A stretch of 64,000 nt of DNA from Zhihengliuella salsuginis (GCF_014651715.1 NZ_BMXK01000011.1:101162-165161); one strand, 5' to 3'. Counted from the stretch's first letter, positions 17,227-24,742 are shown. The notes: generated by a model from the letters alone, not told the origin. A program made the numbers and translations.

Positions 17227-17715
17227 TTGACCGACACCGTCGCCTCCACCCGGAATCCGCGCGTCTCCCCGCGCCGGTTCTACGCCGCCGTCGCCCTCGC
17301 CGAGGTGATCACCTGGGCCCTGCTCATCATCGGCATGGTCTTCAAGTACTCGGGCGTGACCGACGTGCTGGTCTCGATCTTCGGCATGATCCACGGCATC
17401 GCGACCGTGGCCTACGGCCTGACCAGCCTCTTCGTGTGGGTCAACGAGCGCTGGAGCGCCGGCACCGGGATCGCGTCCCTGGTGGCCGCCATCATCCCGT
17501 TCGCGACGCTCCCGTTCGAGAAGTGGGCCGAGCGCACGGGCCGGCTGTCGTCCCGCTGGCGCCTGGCGGGCGCGAACGCCGAGTCGCCGCGCACCGTCGT
17601 CGAGCGCGTCCAGGCCTGGTGCCTGGCCCGGCCGTACGCGGCACTGGGGCTGGGCGTGGTCGCCGTCGCGGTCATCACGACGGCCCTGCTACTGGCGGGC
17701 CCGCCTGTCGGATAG
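17227..17715 (+). CDS. DUF3817 integral membrane protein
   Basis: A 162-aa protein with an N-terminal cytosolic basic stretch and about four TM helices (about residues 20-40, 48-70, 80-100, 138-158). The segment AEVITWALLIIGMVFKYSGV and the GMIHGIATVAY motif resemble DUF3817 membrane proteins. The start is a TTG at 17227 with a weak AGGA about 9 bases upstream; no better start is in frame. Function unknown. Its 3' end overlaps the convergent LysR-type gene by 27 bases. It diverges from the guanidine riboswitch/exporter unit, sharing its upstream region. Confidence 0.8.
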   Translation: MTDTVASTRNPRVSPRRFYAAVALAEVITWALLIIGMVFKYSGVTDVLVSIFGMIHGIATVAYGLTSLFVWVNERWSAGTGIASLVAAIIPFATLPFEKWAERTGRLSSRWRLAGANAESPRTVVERVQAWCLARPYAALGLGVVAVAVITTALLLAGPPVG

Positions 17716-18606
17716 CCCGCGCGAGGCCGCGTAGCGCACCGCGTCGGTGAGCCAGTCGAGCCCGGGGGAGTCGAGCGTCCACCGCTGCCAGTAGAGGTGC
17801 ACGTCACGGGCGACCTCGGGCTCGATCGCCCTCAGCGCGCCGCCCAGCTCGGCCTCCTGCCACGCCGGGATCATGCCCCACCCCATCCCGGCGGCCACCG
17901 CCCGGCCGAACTGCGTCGTGTCCGGGACGCAATTCGCCGGAGGCCCGCCCGCCGCCGGGTCCACGGTCACCGACGCCGAGCGCAGCACATCGTTCTGCAG
18001 CGGGTCGTCCTTGCCGAAGTTCACCACCGGGGCGGCGGCGAAACCGGCGGCGCCCGGCCCGAACCAGCGCTCGGCGAACTCCGGGGCGCTCATCGCCCGG
18101 TAGCGCATCGTCCCCAGCGGCGTCGAGGAGCAGCCCTGGACGGGCTGCCTCTGCGTCGTGATCGCTCCCATGGCCCGCCCCGAGCGGAGATGCTCCTCCG
18201 ATCGATTCTCGTCGTCGCGCAGGATCTCCAGCGCGTACCCGTCCTCCGTCGCCGCAGCGTCGAGGACGGGGGCGAACCACGAGGCCAGCGAGTCCGAGGG
18301 CACCACGATCGTCAGCAGGCGCGGCGCCGAGGCGGTGGCCGCCTCCCGCGCCCCGCCGAGCTCCGCGATCGCCTCCGCCGCGACCAGCTCGACCTGCCGC
18401 GCCAGACGCACCAGCACGCGCCCGGCCGCCGTGGGCTCCGCGGGGTTGCTCCTGCGCACGACGACGGCGCCCACCTGCCGCTCCAGCGCCCGGATCCGCT
18501 GGCTCACCGCCGACGGCGTGACGTGCAGCCGGCCGGCGGCCGCCTCGAAGGTTCCGGTGTCGACGACGGCCGCGAAGGCGCGGAGCTGCTCTGCTGGGAA
18601 ATCCAC
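17689..18606 (-). CDS. argP: LysR-family regulator, ArgP/LysG type
   Basis: A 305-aa LysR-type transcription regulator. The N-terminal winged helix (about residues 1-60) has LRAFAAVVDTGTFEAAAGRL and VTPSAVSQRIRALE; the C-terminal part is a periplasmic-binding-like effector domain. It is divergent from a LysE-type exporter with about 70 bp between them. This is the same arrangement as LysG-LysE of Corynebacterium and ArgP-ArgO of E. coli, where lysine or arginine binding activates the exporter. The ligand here is inferred from that context. It converges on and overlaps the DUF3817 gene. Confidence 0.88.
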   Translation of the reverse strand: MDFPAEQLRAFAAVVDTGTFEAAAGRLHVTPSAVSQRIRALERQVGAVVVRRSNPAEPTAAGRVLVRLARQVELVAAEAIAELGGAREAATASAPRLLTIVVPSDSLASWFAPVLDAAATEDGYALEILRDDENRSEEHLRSGRAMGAITTQRQPVQGCSSTPLGTMRYRAMSAPEFAERWFGPGAAGFAAAPVVNFGKDDPLQNDVLRSASVTVDPAAGGPPANCVPDTTQFGRAVAAGMGWGMIPAWQEAELGGALRAIEPEVARDVHLYWQRWTLDSPGLDWLTDAVRYAASRGLSDRRARQ

Positions 18607-18677
18607 ATTAGCTACTCTAAGGTACCCGTAGAAACATTAGCTGTACTGCATATGATCTGGACCCCTAGATTGATCTG
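18607..18677. promoter_or_regulatory. Divergent argP-lysE control region
   Basis: A 71-bp gap carrying both promoters and presumably the regulator site. ACATTAGCT occurs twice (near 18604 and 18632) as a direct repeat. A TAGATT -10-like hexamer at 18666-18671 sits 6 bases before the lysE GTG, so the exporter transcript may be leaderless. Confidence 0.5.
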
Positions 18678-19322
18678 GTGACTTTCCTGATCCCCGCCGC
18701 CTCCGGCCTCGCCATGGGCCTGTCCCTCATCGTCTCCATCGGCGCGCAGAACGCATTCGTCCTGCGCCAGGGACTTCGCCGCGAGCACGTCCTGCTGTGC
18801 GTCGCGATCTGCGCCGTCTCCGACGTGCTCCTCATCGGGGTCGGCGTGGCCGGCTTCGGCTCCCTGGTCGCGGGGACGCCGTGGGTGCTCCAGGTCGCCC
18901 GCTTCGGCGGCGCCGCCTTCCTGGCCGCGTTCGGCTTCATGGCACTCAAGCGCGCACTGAAGCCCGGCGCCCTCTCCGCCACCGATGCGCCGGGCGCGAG
19001 GCGCTCGGCGGGCCGGACCGGCGTCGCCCTGACCCTGCTCGGCCTGACCTGGCTGAACCCGCAGGTCTACCTCGAGACGATCGTGCTGCTCGGGTCGGTG
19101 GCGGCCGCCCAGGGGCAGCAGGAGGGCCCCGCCGCGCGCTGGTACTTCGGCGGCGGGGCGATGGCGGCCAGCGTGCTCTGGTTCAGCGCCCTCGGCGCCG
19201 GCGCCCGCCTGCTGCGGCCCCTCTTCGCCCGGCCTGCGGCCTGGCGCGTGCTCGACGGGGCGGTCGCGGCGATGATGTTCACGCTCGCCGCCCTCCTGGT
19301 GCTGCGGCCGCTCCAGGGCTGA
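18678..19322 (+). CDS. lysE: LysE/ArgO-family amino-acid exporter
   Basis: A 214-aa exporter of basic amino acids with about six TM helices. Family hallmarks are the N-terminal GLSLIVSIGAQNAFVLRQGL and the TWLNPQVYLETIVLLGS segment. Overflow export of lysine or arginine when intracellular levels rise is the known role of the family. The GTG start lacks a ribosome-binding site but follows a -10-like TAGATT by 6 bases, consistent with leaderless translation. It is controlled in all likelihood by the divergent ArgP/LysG-type regulator. It converges with the GNAT gene, the two stops being back to back. Confidence 0.92.
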   Translation: MTFLIPAASGLAMGLSLIVSIGAQNAFVLRQGLRREHVLLCVAICAVSDVLLIGVGVAGFGSLVAGTPWVLQVARFGGAAFLAAFGFMALKRALKPGALSATDAPGARRSAGRTGVALTLLGLTWLNPQVYLETIVLLGSVAAAQGQQEGPAARWYFGGGAMAASVLWFSALGAGARLLRPLFARPAAWRVLDGAVAAMMFTLAALLVLRPLQG

Positions 19323-20297
19323 CTAGGACGGTGCCGGCAGGCGCTTGGAGTACTCGACGCTCGGACGCTCGGGGCGGAAGCCGATCCGCTCGTAGATCCC
19401 GTTGGCGCCCGTGGGGCTCGCCGAGTCCACACCCAGCGTGACCGTTGCGAGGCCCGCCTCCTTCGCCTGCCGCACGACGTCGGCCAGGAGGGCCGTGGCC
19501 AGTCCGCGCCCGCGGGCCCGGCGCCGCGTGCCGACGAGGGCCACGTACAGCTCGTCCGCGGTGTTCTTCTGGCACAGGACGTAGGCGTCCACGGGGTCGT
19601 CCGGGTTGTCCGGGTCGAGGGCCAACCGCGAATACTCCGGGCGGAACGTGCTGCCGGTCGTGAAGTGGACCCATTTCTCGATCGTGCCCGGAGTGAAATT
19701 CCAGTGGTCCCGGAAGGCGTCGAGGTGCGCGCGGTGCGCCGGCTCCCGGAGGTCGTCGTCGATGGGGGAGGAGGCCGCCAGGATCTCCCGCTGCCTGCCG
19801 TCGGGCTCCGGAGCCGGCCAGCCCGCCAGCTCGATGCGCATCTCGCTGAAGTAGCGCACGGGGGAGTACCCCCAGTCGGCGGCGAGGCGGGCGAATGACG
19901 TTTCGCCGGCCATGTTCCAGGTGTCCAGCTGCACCCCACTCCCCAGATGCCTGTGGGCGGCGAGGGCGAGGGCCCGCTGCTGCCCCCACTCCATGATGGC
20001 GGTCCCGAGCCCGAGCCCGCGGTGGTCCGGATGGACGAATCCGCTGATGAAGGCCTTGGCCAGCCCGTCGTCGCCCGTCAGCTGCCGGACGGAGACCTCG
20101 ACGGAGGCGATCATCGCCTCCCCGGCCCACCAGGAGAGGGTGTCGGTCGCCGGCACGAAACCGGGGACGCGCAGGTCCTCCTCCAGCTCGACGGCGGTGA
20201 ACGTCTCCCCGAAGTCGTCGGCGCGGCTCACCGCATTGAGCAGCTGCGCCCACGCCTCGACGTCCTCCGGGGTGATGGGGCGCGGTCGGGTCATCAT
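19323..20297 (-). CDS. GNAT acetyltransferase with two GNAT domains
   Basis: A 324-aa protein. The N-terminal GNAT domain (about residues 1-150) has the acetyl-CoA loop HPDHRGLGLGTAIM, and the C-terminal one (about 165-320) has RRRARGRGLATALL and ANGIYERIGF. The duplicated fold recalls mycothiol synthase MshD, but key identity cannot be established by eye and MshD is normally elsewhere, so I leave it unnamed. The start is ATGATG at 20297, with GAGG 5 bases upstream; an upstream in-frame start lacks a ribosome-binding site. Its promoter must lie in the DnaA-box-rich region upstream. Confidence 0.85.
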   Translation of the reverse strand: MMTRPRPITPEDVEAWAQLLNAVSRADDFGETFTAVELEEDLRVPGFVPATDTLSWWAGEAMIASVEVSVRQLTGDDGLAKAFISGFVHPDHRGLGLGTAIMEWGQQRALALAAHRHLGSGVQLDTWNMAGETSFARLAADWGYSPVRYFSEMRIELAGWPAPEPDGRQREILAASSPIDDDLREPAHRAHLDAFRDHWNFTPGTIEKWVHFTTGSTFRPEYSRLALDPDNPDDPVDAYVLCQKNTADELYVALVGTRRRARGRGLATALLADVVRQAKEAGLATVTLGVDSASPTGANGIYERIGFRPERPSVEYSKRLPAPS

Positions 20298-20533
20298 GTG
20301 CCTCGTTCCAGTCAGTGATTGGGAGCTATCAATCATTTGTTCCCCAAGCTATACGGCTGCGGGCCCCGCGGCAAGTGAGTGTTGCCGGACGAACTCCGCC
20401 GCAGTTTTCCACCGCCGGTTCCCCACAGCAGTACACAGAGTGTGAACAACACTTATCCACAAGTGGGGACAACTCTGTTGGTAAGTATGTTCGATTCGCC
20501 GGGATCAAGCCGATCGAGGCGACTCCGACAAAT

Positions 20534-20572
20534 CGAATCACACCCTTGTAAGTTTTCGACAGTGTGGAGAAG
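20534..20572. repeat. Imperfect direct repeat, copy 1 (39 bp)
   Basis: It starts CGAATCACAC and contains TGTAAGTT and ACAGTGTGGA. About 32 of 39 positions match copy 2 at 20883-20921. Each copy ends on a DnaA-type box, here TGTGGAGAA. Confidence 0.75.
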
Positions 20573-20817
20573 TCCTGTGGATAACGCGCTTGTTACTTAG
20601 GACACCCAACGAGCAAATTGAGCCTTGAAGCAACGATAATCCCCGCCGATCAAGGGATGCAGGTGGCAGCCTCAGGTTATCCACACCCCCTGTGGGTAAG
20701 TATCCCCGTCCACGTGCATCCACAGGGACGATGAGGGGCTGTGGATCTGTGCACACGTGTGTACCGCAGTTATCCACAGCTGGGGATATGTATGTGAATA
20801 GAGGCACCCGGAAACGG

Positions 20818-20865
20818 CTCGGGTCCCGTGGATCGGCTTGCGCAAGCCGATCCACGGGACCCGAG
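20818..20865. repeat. 48-nt perfect palindrome
   Basis: Two 24-bp arms meet with no spacer at the centre GCTTGC|GCAAGC; I checked each pair. It lies 69 bp downstream of the rhomboid stop, so it may be that gene's terminator. There is no T-tract next to it on the - strand (the sequence continues GAGCCGTTTCC...), and it is embedded in the DnaA-box cluster. A protein-binding or cruciform-forming role is an alternative. Confidence 0.85.
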
Positions 20866-20882
20866 ATCTGAAAGAACCTGCC

Positions 20883-20921
20883 CGAATCACACGTGTGTAA
20901 GTTATTAACAGTGTGGATAAG
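20883..20921. repeat. Imperfect direct repeat, copy 2 (39 bp)
   Basis: Matches copy 1 at 20534-20572 in about 32 of 39 positions. It includes a perfect TGTGGATAA box (20912-20920) and the AT-rich GTAAGTTATTAAC. Confidence 0.75.
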
Positions 20922-20933
20922 GGGTGTGGAAAG

Positions 20934-21845
20934 CTAGGCGACCCGTTGCGGGACGAGCGAAGCCCCCCAGACGGTCAGCACGACGAGCACCAGGGCGACC
21001 ACCCCGATACCCACCGCCTGGAGGAGAGTCCGGCGGGCGTGACGGCTGGCGGCCGAGCCGGCGTCGTGCACCTGCTGCCCGCCGGAGCCGAGCCGCGGCG
21101 CGTAGGCCATGACCGCCGCGAGGGCGCCGCCCGTGAGCAGACCGCCCAGGTGGGCCTGCCACGACACGTTGAAGCCGGGGATGAACCCGATGACGAGGTT
21201 GATGCCGACGAGGATGAGGATCGGCATGAAGTTCCCCCCGCGCGCCCGTGTGATCACCAGCAGCGCGCCGAACAGGCCGAACACGGCTCCTGATGCCCCC
21301 ACGACGCCCTGCAGCGGGTGGTCGAGCAGCAGCACGGCCACGGAGCCGCCGATGCCGGAGAGGACGTACAGGATCGCGAAGCGCAGCCGCCCCATCATCG
21401 GCTCGAGGACCCGCCCGATGATGAACAGCGCGTACATGTTGAAGGCGATGTGCATGAGGAACCCCTGCGAGTGCAGGAACGTGCTGGTGACCATGCGCCA
21501 CGGCTCGAACGCCATGGGGGAGGCGTACAGCCCGGCCCAGAGCATCGCGTCGGTCAGTCCGGGGGCTGCGTACTGGCCCAGGAACATCAGCGCGCACAGC
21601 CCGATCAAGGCGTACGTCACGACCGGTTTTCCGCCGCGCTGGACGCCGCCGAGGGCGGTCCGCTGTGTCGGCATCGCCTTGCTGGACTCCCGAACGCACT
21701 CGACGCACTGCACGCCGACGGCGGCCGGACGCTGGCATTCGGAGCACGCCGGCCGGCCGCACCGCTGGCAGCGGACGTAGCTCGGCCGCTCGGGGTGCCG
21801 CGGGCACACCGGGACCTGCTGATCGGGGACAGAACCGTAGGACAT
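20934..21845 (-). CDS. Rhomboid-family intramembrane serine protease with zinc-ribbon N-terminus
   Basis: A 303-aa protein. The N-terminus (about residues 10-50) has four Cys-pair motifs (CPRHPE, CQRC, CSEC, CVEC) typical of the zinc-binding segment in actinobacterial rhomboids. The rhomboid core (about 75-285) has six or more TM helices. The catalytic Ser lies in GASGAVFGLFGALL and the catalytic His in AHLGGLLTGGALA; the RMVTSTFLH segment is also family-typical. It cleaves substrates within the membrane; the substrates are unknown. The gene sits between the cyclophilin gene and the DnaA-box region, as in other actinobacteria where ppiA, rhomboid and crgA cluster. Confidence 0.93.
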   Translation of the reverse strand: MSYGSVPDQQVPVCPRHPERPSYVRCQRCGRPACSECQRPAAVGVQCVECVRESSKAMPTQRTALGGVQRGGKPVVTYALIGLCALMFLGQYAAPGLTDAMLWAGLYASPMAFEPWRMVTSTFLHSQGFLMHIAFNMYALFIIGRVLEPMMGRLRFAILYVLSGIGGSVAVLLLDHPLQGVVGASGAVFGLFGALLVITRARGGNFMPILILVGINLVIGFIPGFNVSWQAHLGGLLTGGALAAVMAYAPRLGSGGQQVHDAGSAASRHARRTLLQAVGIGVVALVLVVLTVWGASLVPQRVA

Positions 21846-21864
21846 GTTCCTGCTCTCGACGAGG

Positions 21865-21911
21865 ATGGTTTTAACGACGAGCGGCCCTGCTGCGCGGACG
21901 CGGCAGGGCCG
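21865..21911 (-). terminator. Possible terminator after the cyclophilin gene
   Basis: CGGCCCTGC (21882-21890) pairs with GCAGGGCCG (21903-21911). Downstream on the - strand comes CTCGTCGTTAAAACC, only a weak tail. It separates the cyclophilin gene from the rhomboid gene. Confidence 0.5.
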
Positions 21912-21961
21912 GCTCGATGCGTGCGCTGGCCGGTTTCTCCGGCCGCATCGCGCGGTGCTGG

Positions 21962-22507
21962 CTAGACGGCGACGACGTCGATGCTGGAGATGACGACGTC
22001 TTCCAGCGGCTTGTCGCGGCCGTCGGTGGACACCGTGTTCAGCTGGTCGACGATGGCCCGGGAGGCCTCGTCGGTGACATCGCCGAAGATCGTGTGCTTG
22101 CCCTGCAGCCAGGTGGTCGGCACCGAGGTGATGAAGAACTGCGAACCGTTGGTGCCGCGGCCCATCTGGATGCCGGCGTTGGCCATGGCGAGCTTGTAGG
22201 GCTCGTTGAAGTTCAGGTCCGGGCTGATCTCGTCATCGAACTGGTAGCCCGGGCCGCCGACGCCCATGCCGAGCGGGTCGCCGCCCTGGATCATGAAGTC
22301 GGAGATGATGCGGTGGAAGATCGTGCCGTTGTAGAGCGGGGTATCGACCTGCTTCTCGCCGGTCTGGGGGTGCGTCCACTCGATCTCGCCGGTGGCCAGA
22401 CCGACGAAGTTCTGCACGGTCTTGGGAGCGTGGTTGCCGAACAGGCTGACCTCGATGTCGCCGAGGGTCGTGTGGATGGTCGCCTTGTGCGTGGGGATTG
22501 CAGTCAT
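21962..22507 (-). CDS. ppiA: Peptidyl-prolyl cis-trans isomerase, cyclophilin type
   Basis: A 181-aa cytosolic cyclophilin that speeds proline isomerisation during folding. It shows FHRIISDFMIQGGDPLGMG with the catalytic Arg, then GTNGSQFFIT and HTIFGDV, the standard active-site residues. No signal peptide is visible: it begins MTAIPTHKATIHTTLGDIEV. Position beside rhomboid and near dnaA matches PpiA of mycobacteria. ATG start. It is divergent from the Lys/Ala-rich membrane protein. Confidence 0.95.
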   Translation of the reverse strand: MTAIPTHKATIHTTLGDIEVSLFGNHAPKTVQNFVGLATGEIEWTHPQTGEKQVDTPLYNGTIFHRIISDFMIQGGDPLGMGVGGPGYQFDDEISPDLNFNEPYKLAMANAGIQMGRGTNGSQFFITSVPTTWLQGKHTIFGDVTDEASRAIVDQLNTVSTDGRDKPLEDVVISSIDVVAV

Positions 22508-22682
22508 GGCTTCATTCTTCCATGCACACCCCTCCGCATGCGCGGTGTGCGGCAGGCGTTCACTACGCGTTCAGTGAAAATCTGCTGGGAGATCGTCCAA
22601 TCGGAGGGGTGAATCGTAGTCTGCGCAACACACACGGCGTAGGCTGGAGCGGGAGAGGCTAGATACCTACGGGAGGAAACCT

Positions 22683-23453
22683 GTGAAGAAGACAGAACGT
22701 GTGGCCCGCGACCTGGGCGATTCGGTAACCACTTCGGTCGAGAGTGCCCGCGAGTGGGCCAGTCCTCGTGTCGATGCAGCCGTGACGTGGGCTGCGCCGC
22801 GCGTCGAGAGGGGCTTCGAAGCCGCTTCGCCCAGGGTCCAGGCCGGCGTCCAGCGCGCCGCGACGGACCTGTCGGACGGAGTGGCCAAGGTGACCCCGAA
22901 GCTCCAGGAGGAACTGGCGAAGTTCGGACCCAAGCTCTCGAAGTTCGTCGATGACGCTTCCCCGCGGCTCCAGGCCACCCTGGACAAGACCACGCCGGCG
23001 CTGCAGAGCGCACGCGATCGCATGGTCAACGAGTACCTGCCGACCGCCAGCGCCAAGCTGGGAGAGGCCGCGGACTACACCTCGCACCGTCTCGAGGGCC
23101 TGCGGGTCCCGGAGCAGGTCGAGCAGACCGTCTCCAAGGTCACCAAGAACAAGAAGACCCTCAAGAAGGCCAAGAAGGCCGCTGCAGCTGCTGCGAAGGG
23201 TGCGGCCAAGGAGCTGAAGAAGGCGGAGAAGGCCAACAAGAAGGGCGGCAAGAAGGGCCTCGTGGTCTTCCTGGTGCTCGCCGCCGCCGCCGCTGCGGGC
23301 GTCGCCGCCTGGAAGGCGTCGAAGCCCGTCGAGGATCCGTGGAAGACTCCGACCCCGGTCGAGCCTGCCCCGGTCGCTCCCGAGCCCAACGCCTCCGAGG
23401 CCTCCGTCGAGGACGCGAAGGACGCCGTGAACGGCGCCTCCACCGAGAAGTAG
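22683..23453 (+). CDS. Lys/Ala-rich membrane-anchored protein of unknown function
   Basis: A 256-aa protein that I do not assign to a family. Residues 1-155 are amphipathic, with repeated SPRV segments (ASPRVDAA, APRVERG, ASPRVQAG), resembling apolipoprotein-like helices. A very basic Lys/Ala tract follows (about 157-185, KKAKKAAAAAAKG), then a TM helix (about 196-215) and an acidic Pro-rich tail. The GTG start has an excellent ribosome-binding site, GGGAGGAAA. A TAGGCT -10-like hexamer lies near 22640. The basic tract is histone-H1-like and could bind nucleic acid or phospholipid headgroups at the membrane; that is inference. A strong hairpin terminator follows. Confidence 0.8.
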   Translation: MKKTERVARDLGDSVTTSVESAREWASPRVDAAVTWAAPRVERGFEAASPRVQAGVQRAATDLSDGVAKVTPKLQEELAKFGPKLSKFVDDASPRLQATLDKTTPALQSARDRMVNEYLPTASAKLGEAADYTSHRLEGLRVPEQVEQTVSKVTKNKKTLKKAKKAAAAAAKGAAKELKKAEKANKKGGKKGLVVFLVLAAAAAAGVAAWKASKPVEDPWKTPTPVEPAPVAPEPNASEASVEDAKDAVNGASTEK

Positions 23454-23490
23454 GCGGGAGGGCCCGCGAGGGCCGAAACCCCGACCCCGG

Positions 23491-23537
23491 ACGACGGCGG
23501 CCGGTTGCATCACGCAACGGGCCGCCGTCGTTCTGTG
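23491..23537 (+). terminator. Terminator after the Lys/Ala-rich gene
   Basis: An 18-nt arm starting ACGACGGCGG (23491-23508) pairs with 23514-23531 with one mismatch and a 5-base loop, followed by TTCTGTG. Confidence 0.75.
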
Positions 23538-23583
23538 CGCGCCCACCCCTGACCAGCAATGACACGCTGATACATTGGCGACT

Positions 23584-24402
23584 GTGACCGGCAGACCGAG
23601 CGTTTCGATCATCATCCCCGCCTACAACGAGGAAGACGTCATCCGCCAATGCCTGGAAGCGGCGGTCTATCAGACGGTGCCGGCGCACGAGATCATCGTC
23701 GTGGACAACCGCTCGACGGACGCGACGGCCCGGATCGTGGGCCAGGTCGCCCGGGAGTTCCCGGAATCGCCGATCCGCCTACTGCGCCAGAACGAGCAGC
23801 AGGGTCTCATCCCGACCCGCAACTACGGCCTGTCGGCCGCGACGGGTCGGGTCCTGGGGCGCATCGACGCCGACTCGCTCGTTGAGCCGACCTGGGTGGA
23901 GCGCGTCGCCGAGACCTTCTCCGACCCGGCGGTGGACGGGGCGACTGGACCGGTGCTGTACTACGACATGCCGCTGCGCCGGTTCGGCCTGAAGGCGGAC
24001 GACCGGCTCCGGCAGCTGGTGCTCAAGGTGGCCTACCGGCAGTACCACTTCCTCTTCGGATCCAACATGGCCGTGCGGGCCGACGCGTGGCGGCGGATTG
24101 CCCACGAGGTCTGCCGCGACGAGCAGGACCAGATGCACGAGGACATCGACGTCTCCGTCCACATGGCCCAGCACGAGATGCTGATCCGCTACGTCCCGGA
24201 CATGATCGCCGGCATGTCGGCGCGCCGGTTGGAGGATTCGCCGAAGGACTACCGCTACTACGTGACCCGGTTCGACCGGACCTACAGGGCCCACCAGATC
24301 AACAAGCCCCTGTTGAAGATCCCGACGCTGATCTTCATGGCCATCTACTATCCGGCGAAGGCGCTGCGCTACCTGCACTCGGGCCTGGCCCGGACGACTT
24401 AA
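23584..24402 (+). CDS. Glycosyltransferase family 2
   Basis: A 272-aa GT-A fold glycosyltransferase. The N-terminus SIIIPAYNEEDVIRQCL is the nucleotide-sugar-binding start of family 2, RIDADS holds the DXD metal site, and MHEDIDVSVH carries the likely catalytic Asp. There is no TM segment except a weak C-terminal hydrophobic patch (LIFMAIYYPAKAL). The substrate is unknown; cell-envelope polysaccharide or glycolipid synthesis is usual. I chose GTG 23584 because TACATT (23571-23576) sits exactly 7 bases before it and no ribosome-binding site exists, suggesting a leaderless mRNA. A TTG nine bases earlier would overlap that hexamer. Confidence 0.87.
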   Translation: MTGRPSVSIIIPAYNEEDVIRQCLEAAVYQTVPAHEIIVVDNRSTDATARIVGQVAREFPESPIRLLRQNEQQGLIPTRNYGLSAATGRVLGRIDADSLVEPTWVERVAETFSDPAVDGATGPVLYYDMPLRRFGLKADDRLRQLVLKVAYRQYHFLFGSNMAVRADAWRRIAHEVCRDEQDQMHEDIDVSVHMAQHEMLIRYVPDMIAGMSARRLEDSPKDYRYYVTRFDRTYRAHQINKPLLKIPTLIFMAIYYPAKALRYLHSGLARTT

Positions 24403-24408
24403 ATGCCG

Positions 24409-24435
24409 AAGGCCCCGGGCAGTGCCCGGGGCCTT
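24409..24435. terminator. Bidirectional terminator between glycosyltransferase and tRNA-Ala
   Basis: AAGGCCCCGGGC (24409-24420) pairs perfectly with GCCCGGGGCCTT (24424-24435) around an AGT loop. It serves the + strand glycosyltransferase and the - strand tRNA-Ala. Confidence 0.85.
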
Positions 24436-24440
24436 TCGTG

Positions 24441-24516
24441 TGGTGGAGGCAAGGGGACTCGAACCCCTAACCCCCTGCTTGCAAAGCAGGTGCGCTACCA
24501 ATTGCGCCATGCCCCC
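24441..24516 (-). tRNA. tRNA-Ala (anticodon TGC)
   Basis: A 76-nt tRNA with encoded CCA. GGGGGCA pairs with TGCCTCC (one G-U). The anticodon loop TTTGCAA gives TGC, and GGTTCGAGTCC forms the T-arm. It lies downstream of a DLW-39-like ORF and tRNA-Ile on the same strand. Confidence 0.96.
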
Positions 24517-24524
24517 GCACGAGG

Positions 24525-24641
24525 TCAGTCTACCCGATCGGTTTCCCGCGACCAGACTGCTTTCTCTTCTTCGGTTTCCCGCCATTTGCGGTAGGCGAGG
24601 ATGCCCGCAACCGCGAAAGCCACTGTCAGCAGCTTGCGCAT
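24525..24641 (-). CDS. DLW-39-family small protein
   Basis: A 38-aa protein: a basic start MRKLL, one hydrophobic helix (TVAFAVAGILAY), and a charged tail RKWRETEEEKAVW ending RETDRVD. Length, single helix and a Trp in the C-terminal part match the actinobacterial DLW-39 family of uncharacterised small proteins, although here the DLW tripeptide reads AVW. The ribosome-binding site GGAGGAG is strong. It lies between tRNA-Ile and tRNA-Ala, downstream of DUF3566 and gyrA, which as I recall is the usual place for this family. Function unknown; presumably a small membrane-associated protein. Confidence 0.82.
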   Translation of the reverse strand: MRKLLTVAFAVAGILAYRKWRETEEEKAVWSRETDRVD

Positions 24642-24668
24642 GCGCTCCTCCTCCACTCGGGGATTCCG

Positions 24669-24742
24669 TGGGCGTACCAGGACTTGAACCTGGGACCTCT
24701 TCGTTATCAGCGAAGCGCTCTAACCGCCTGAGCTATACGCCC
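24669..24742 (-). tRNA. tRNA-Ile (anticodon GAT)
   Basis: A 74-nt tRNA without encoded CCA. The acceptor GGGCGTA pairs with TACGCCC, the anticodon loop CTGATAA gives GAT, and GGTTCAAGTCC forms the T-arm. It is followed by the DLW-39-like ORF and tRNA-Ala. The Ile-Ala pair here is not within an rRNA operon. Confidence 0.96.

Larger units (their letters stand above)
20298..20933. other. Non-coding region with clustered DnaA boxes
   Basis: About 636 bp without a credible gene. It holds five perfect TTATCCACA boxes: 20453-20461 (+), 20576-20584 (-), 20677-20685 (+), 20770-20778 (+) and 20912-20920 (-). Two 8/9 matches are at 20563-20571 and 20691-20699, and several 7/9 matches also occur. It also contains a 48-nt perfect palindrome and an imperfect 39-bp direct repeat. 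It lies about 13 kb from dnaA, downstream of the rhomboid gene and upstream of the GNAT gene. Possible roles are an auxiliary origin element, a DnaA-titration site, or part of a bipartite origin. Confidence 0.8.

Noticed and set aside
24441..24742. tRNA-Ala and tRNA-Ile as part of an rRNA operon
   Set aside because: No rRNA sequence is present on either side; a 38-aa ORF lies between them.
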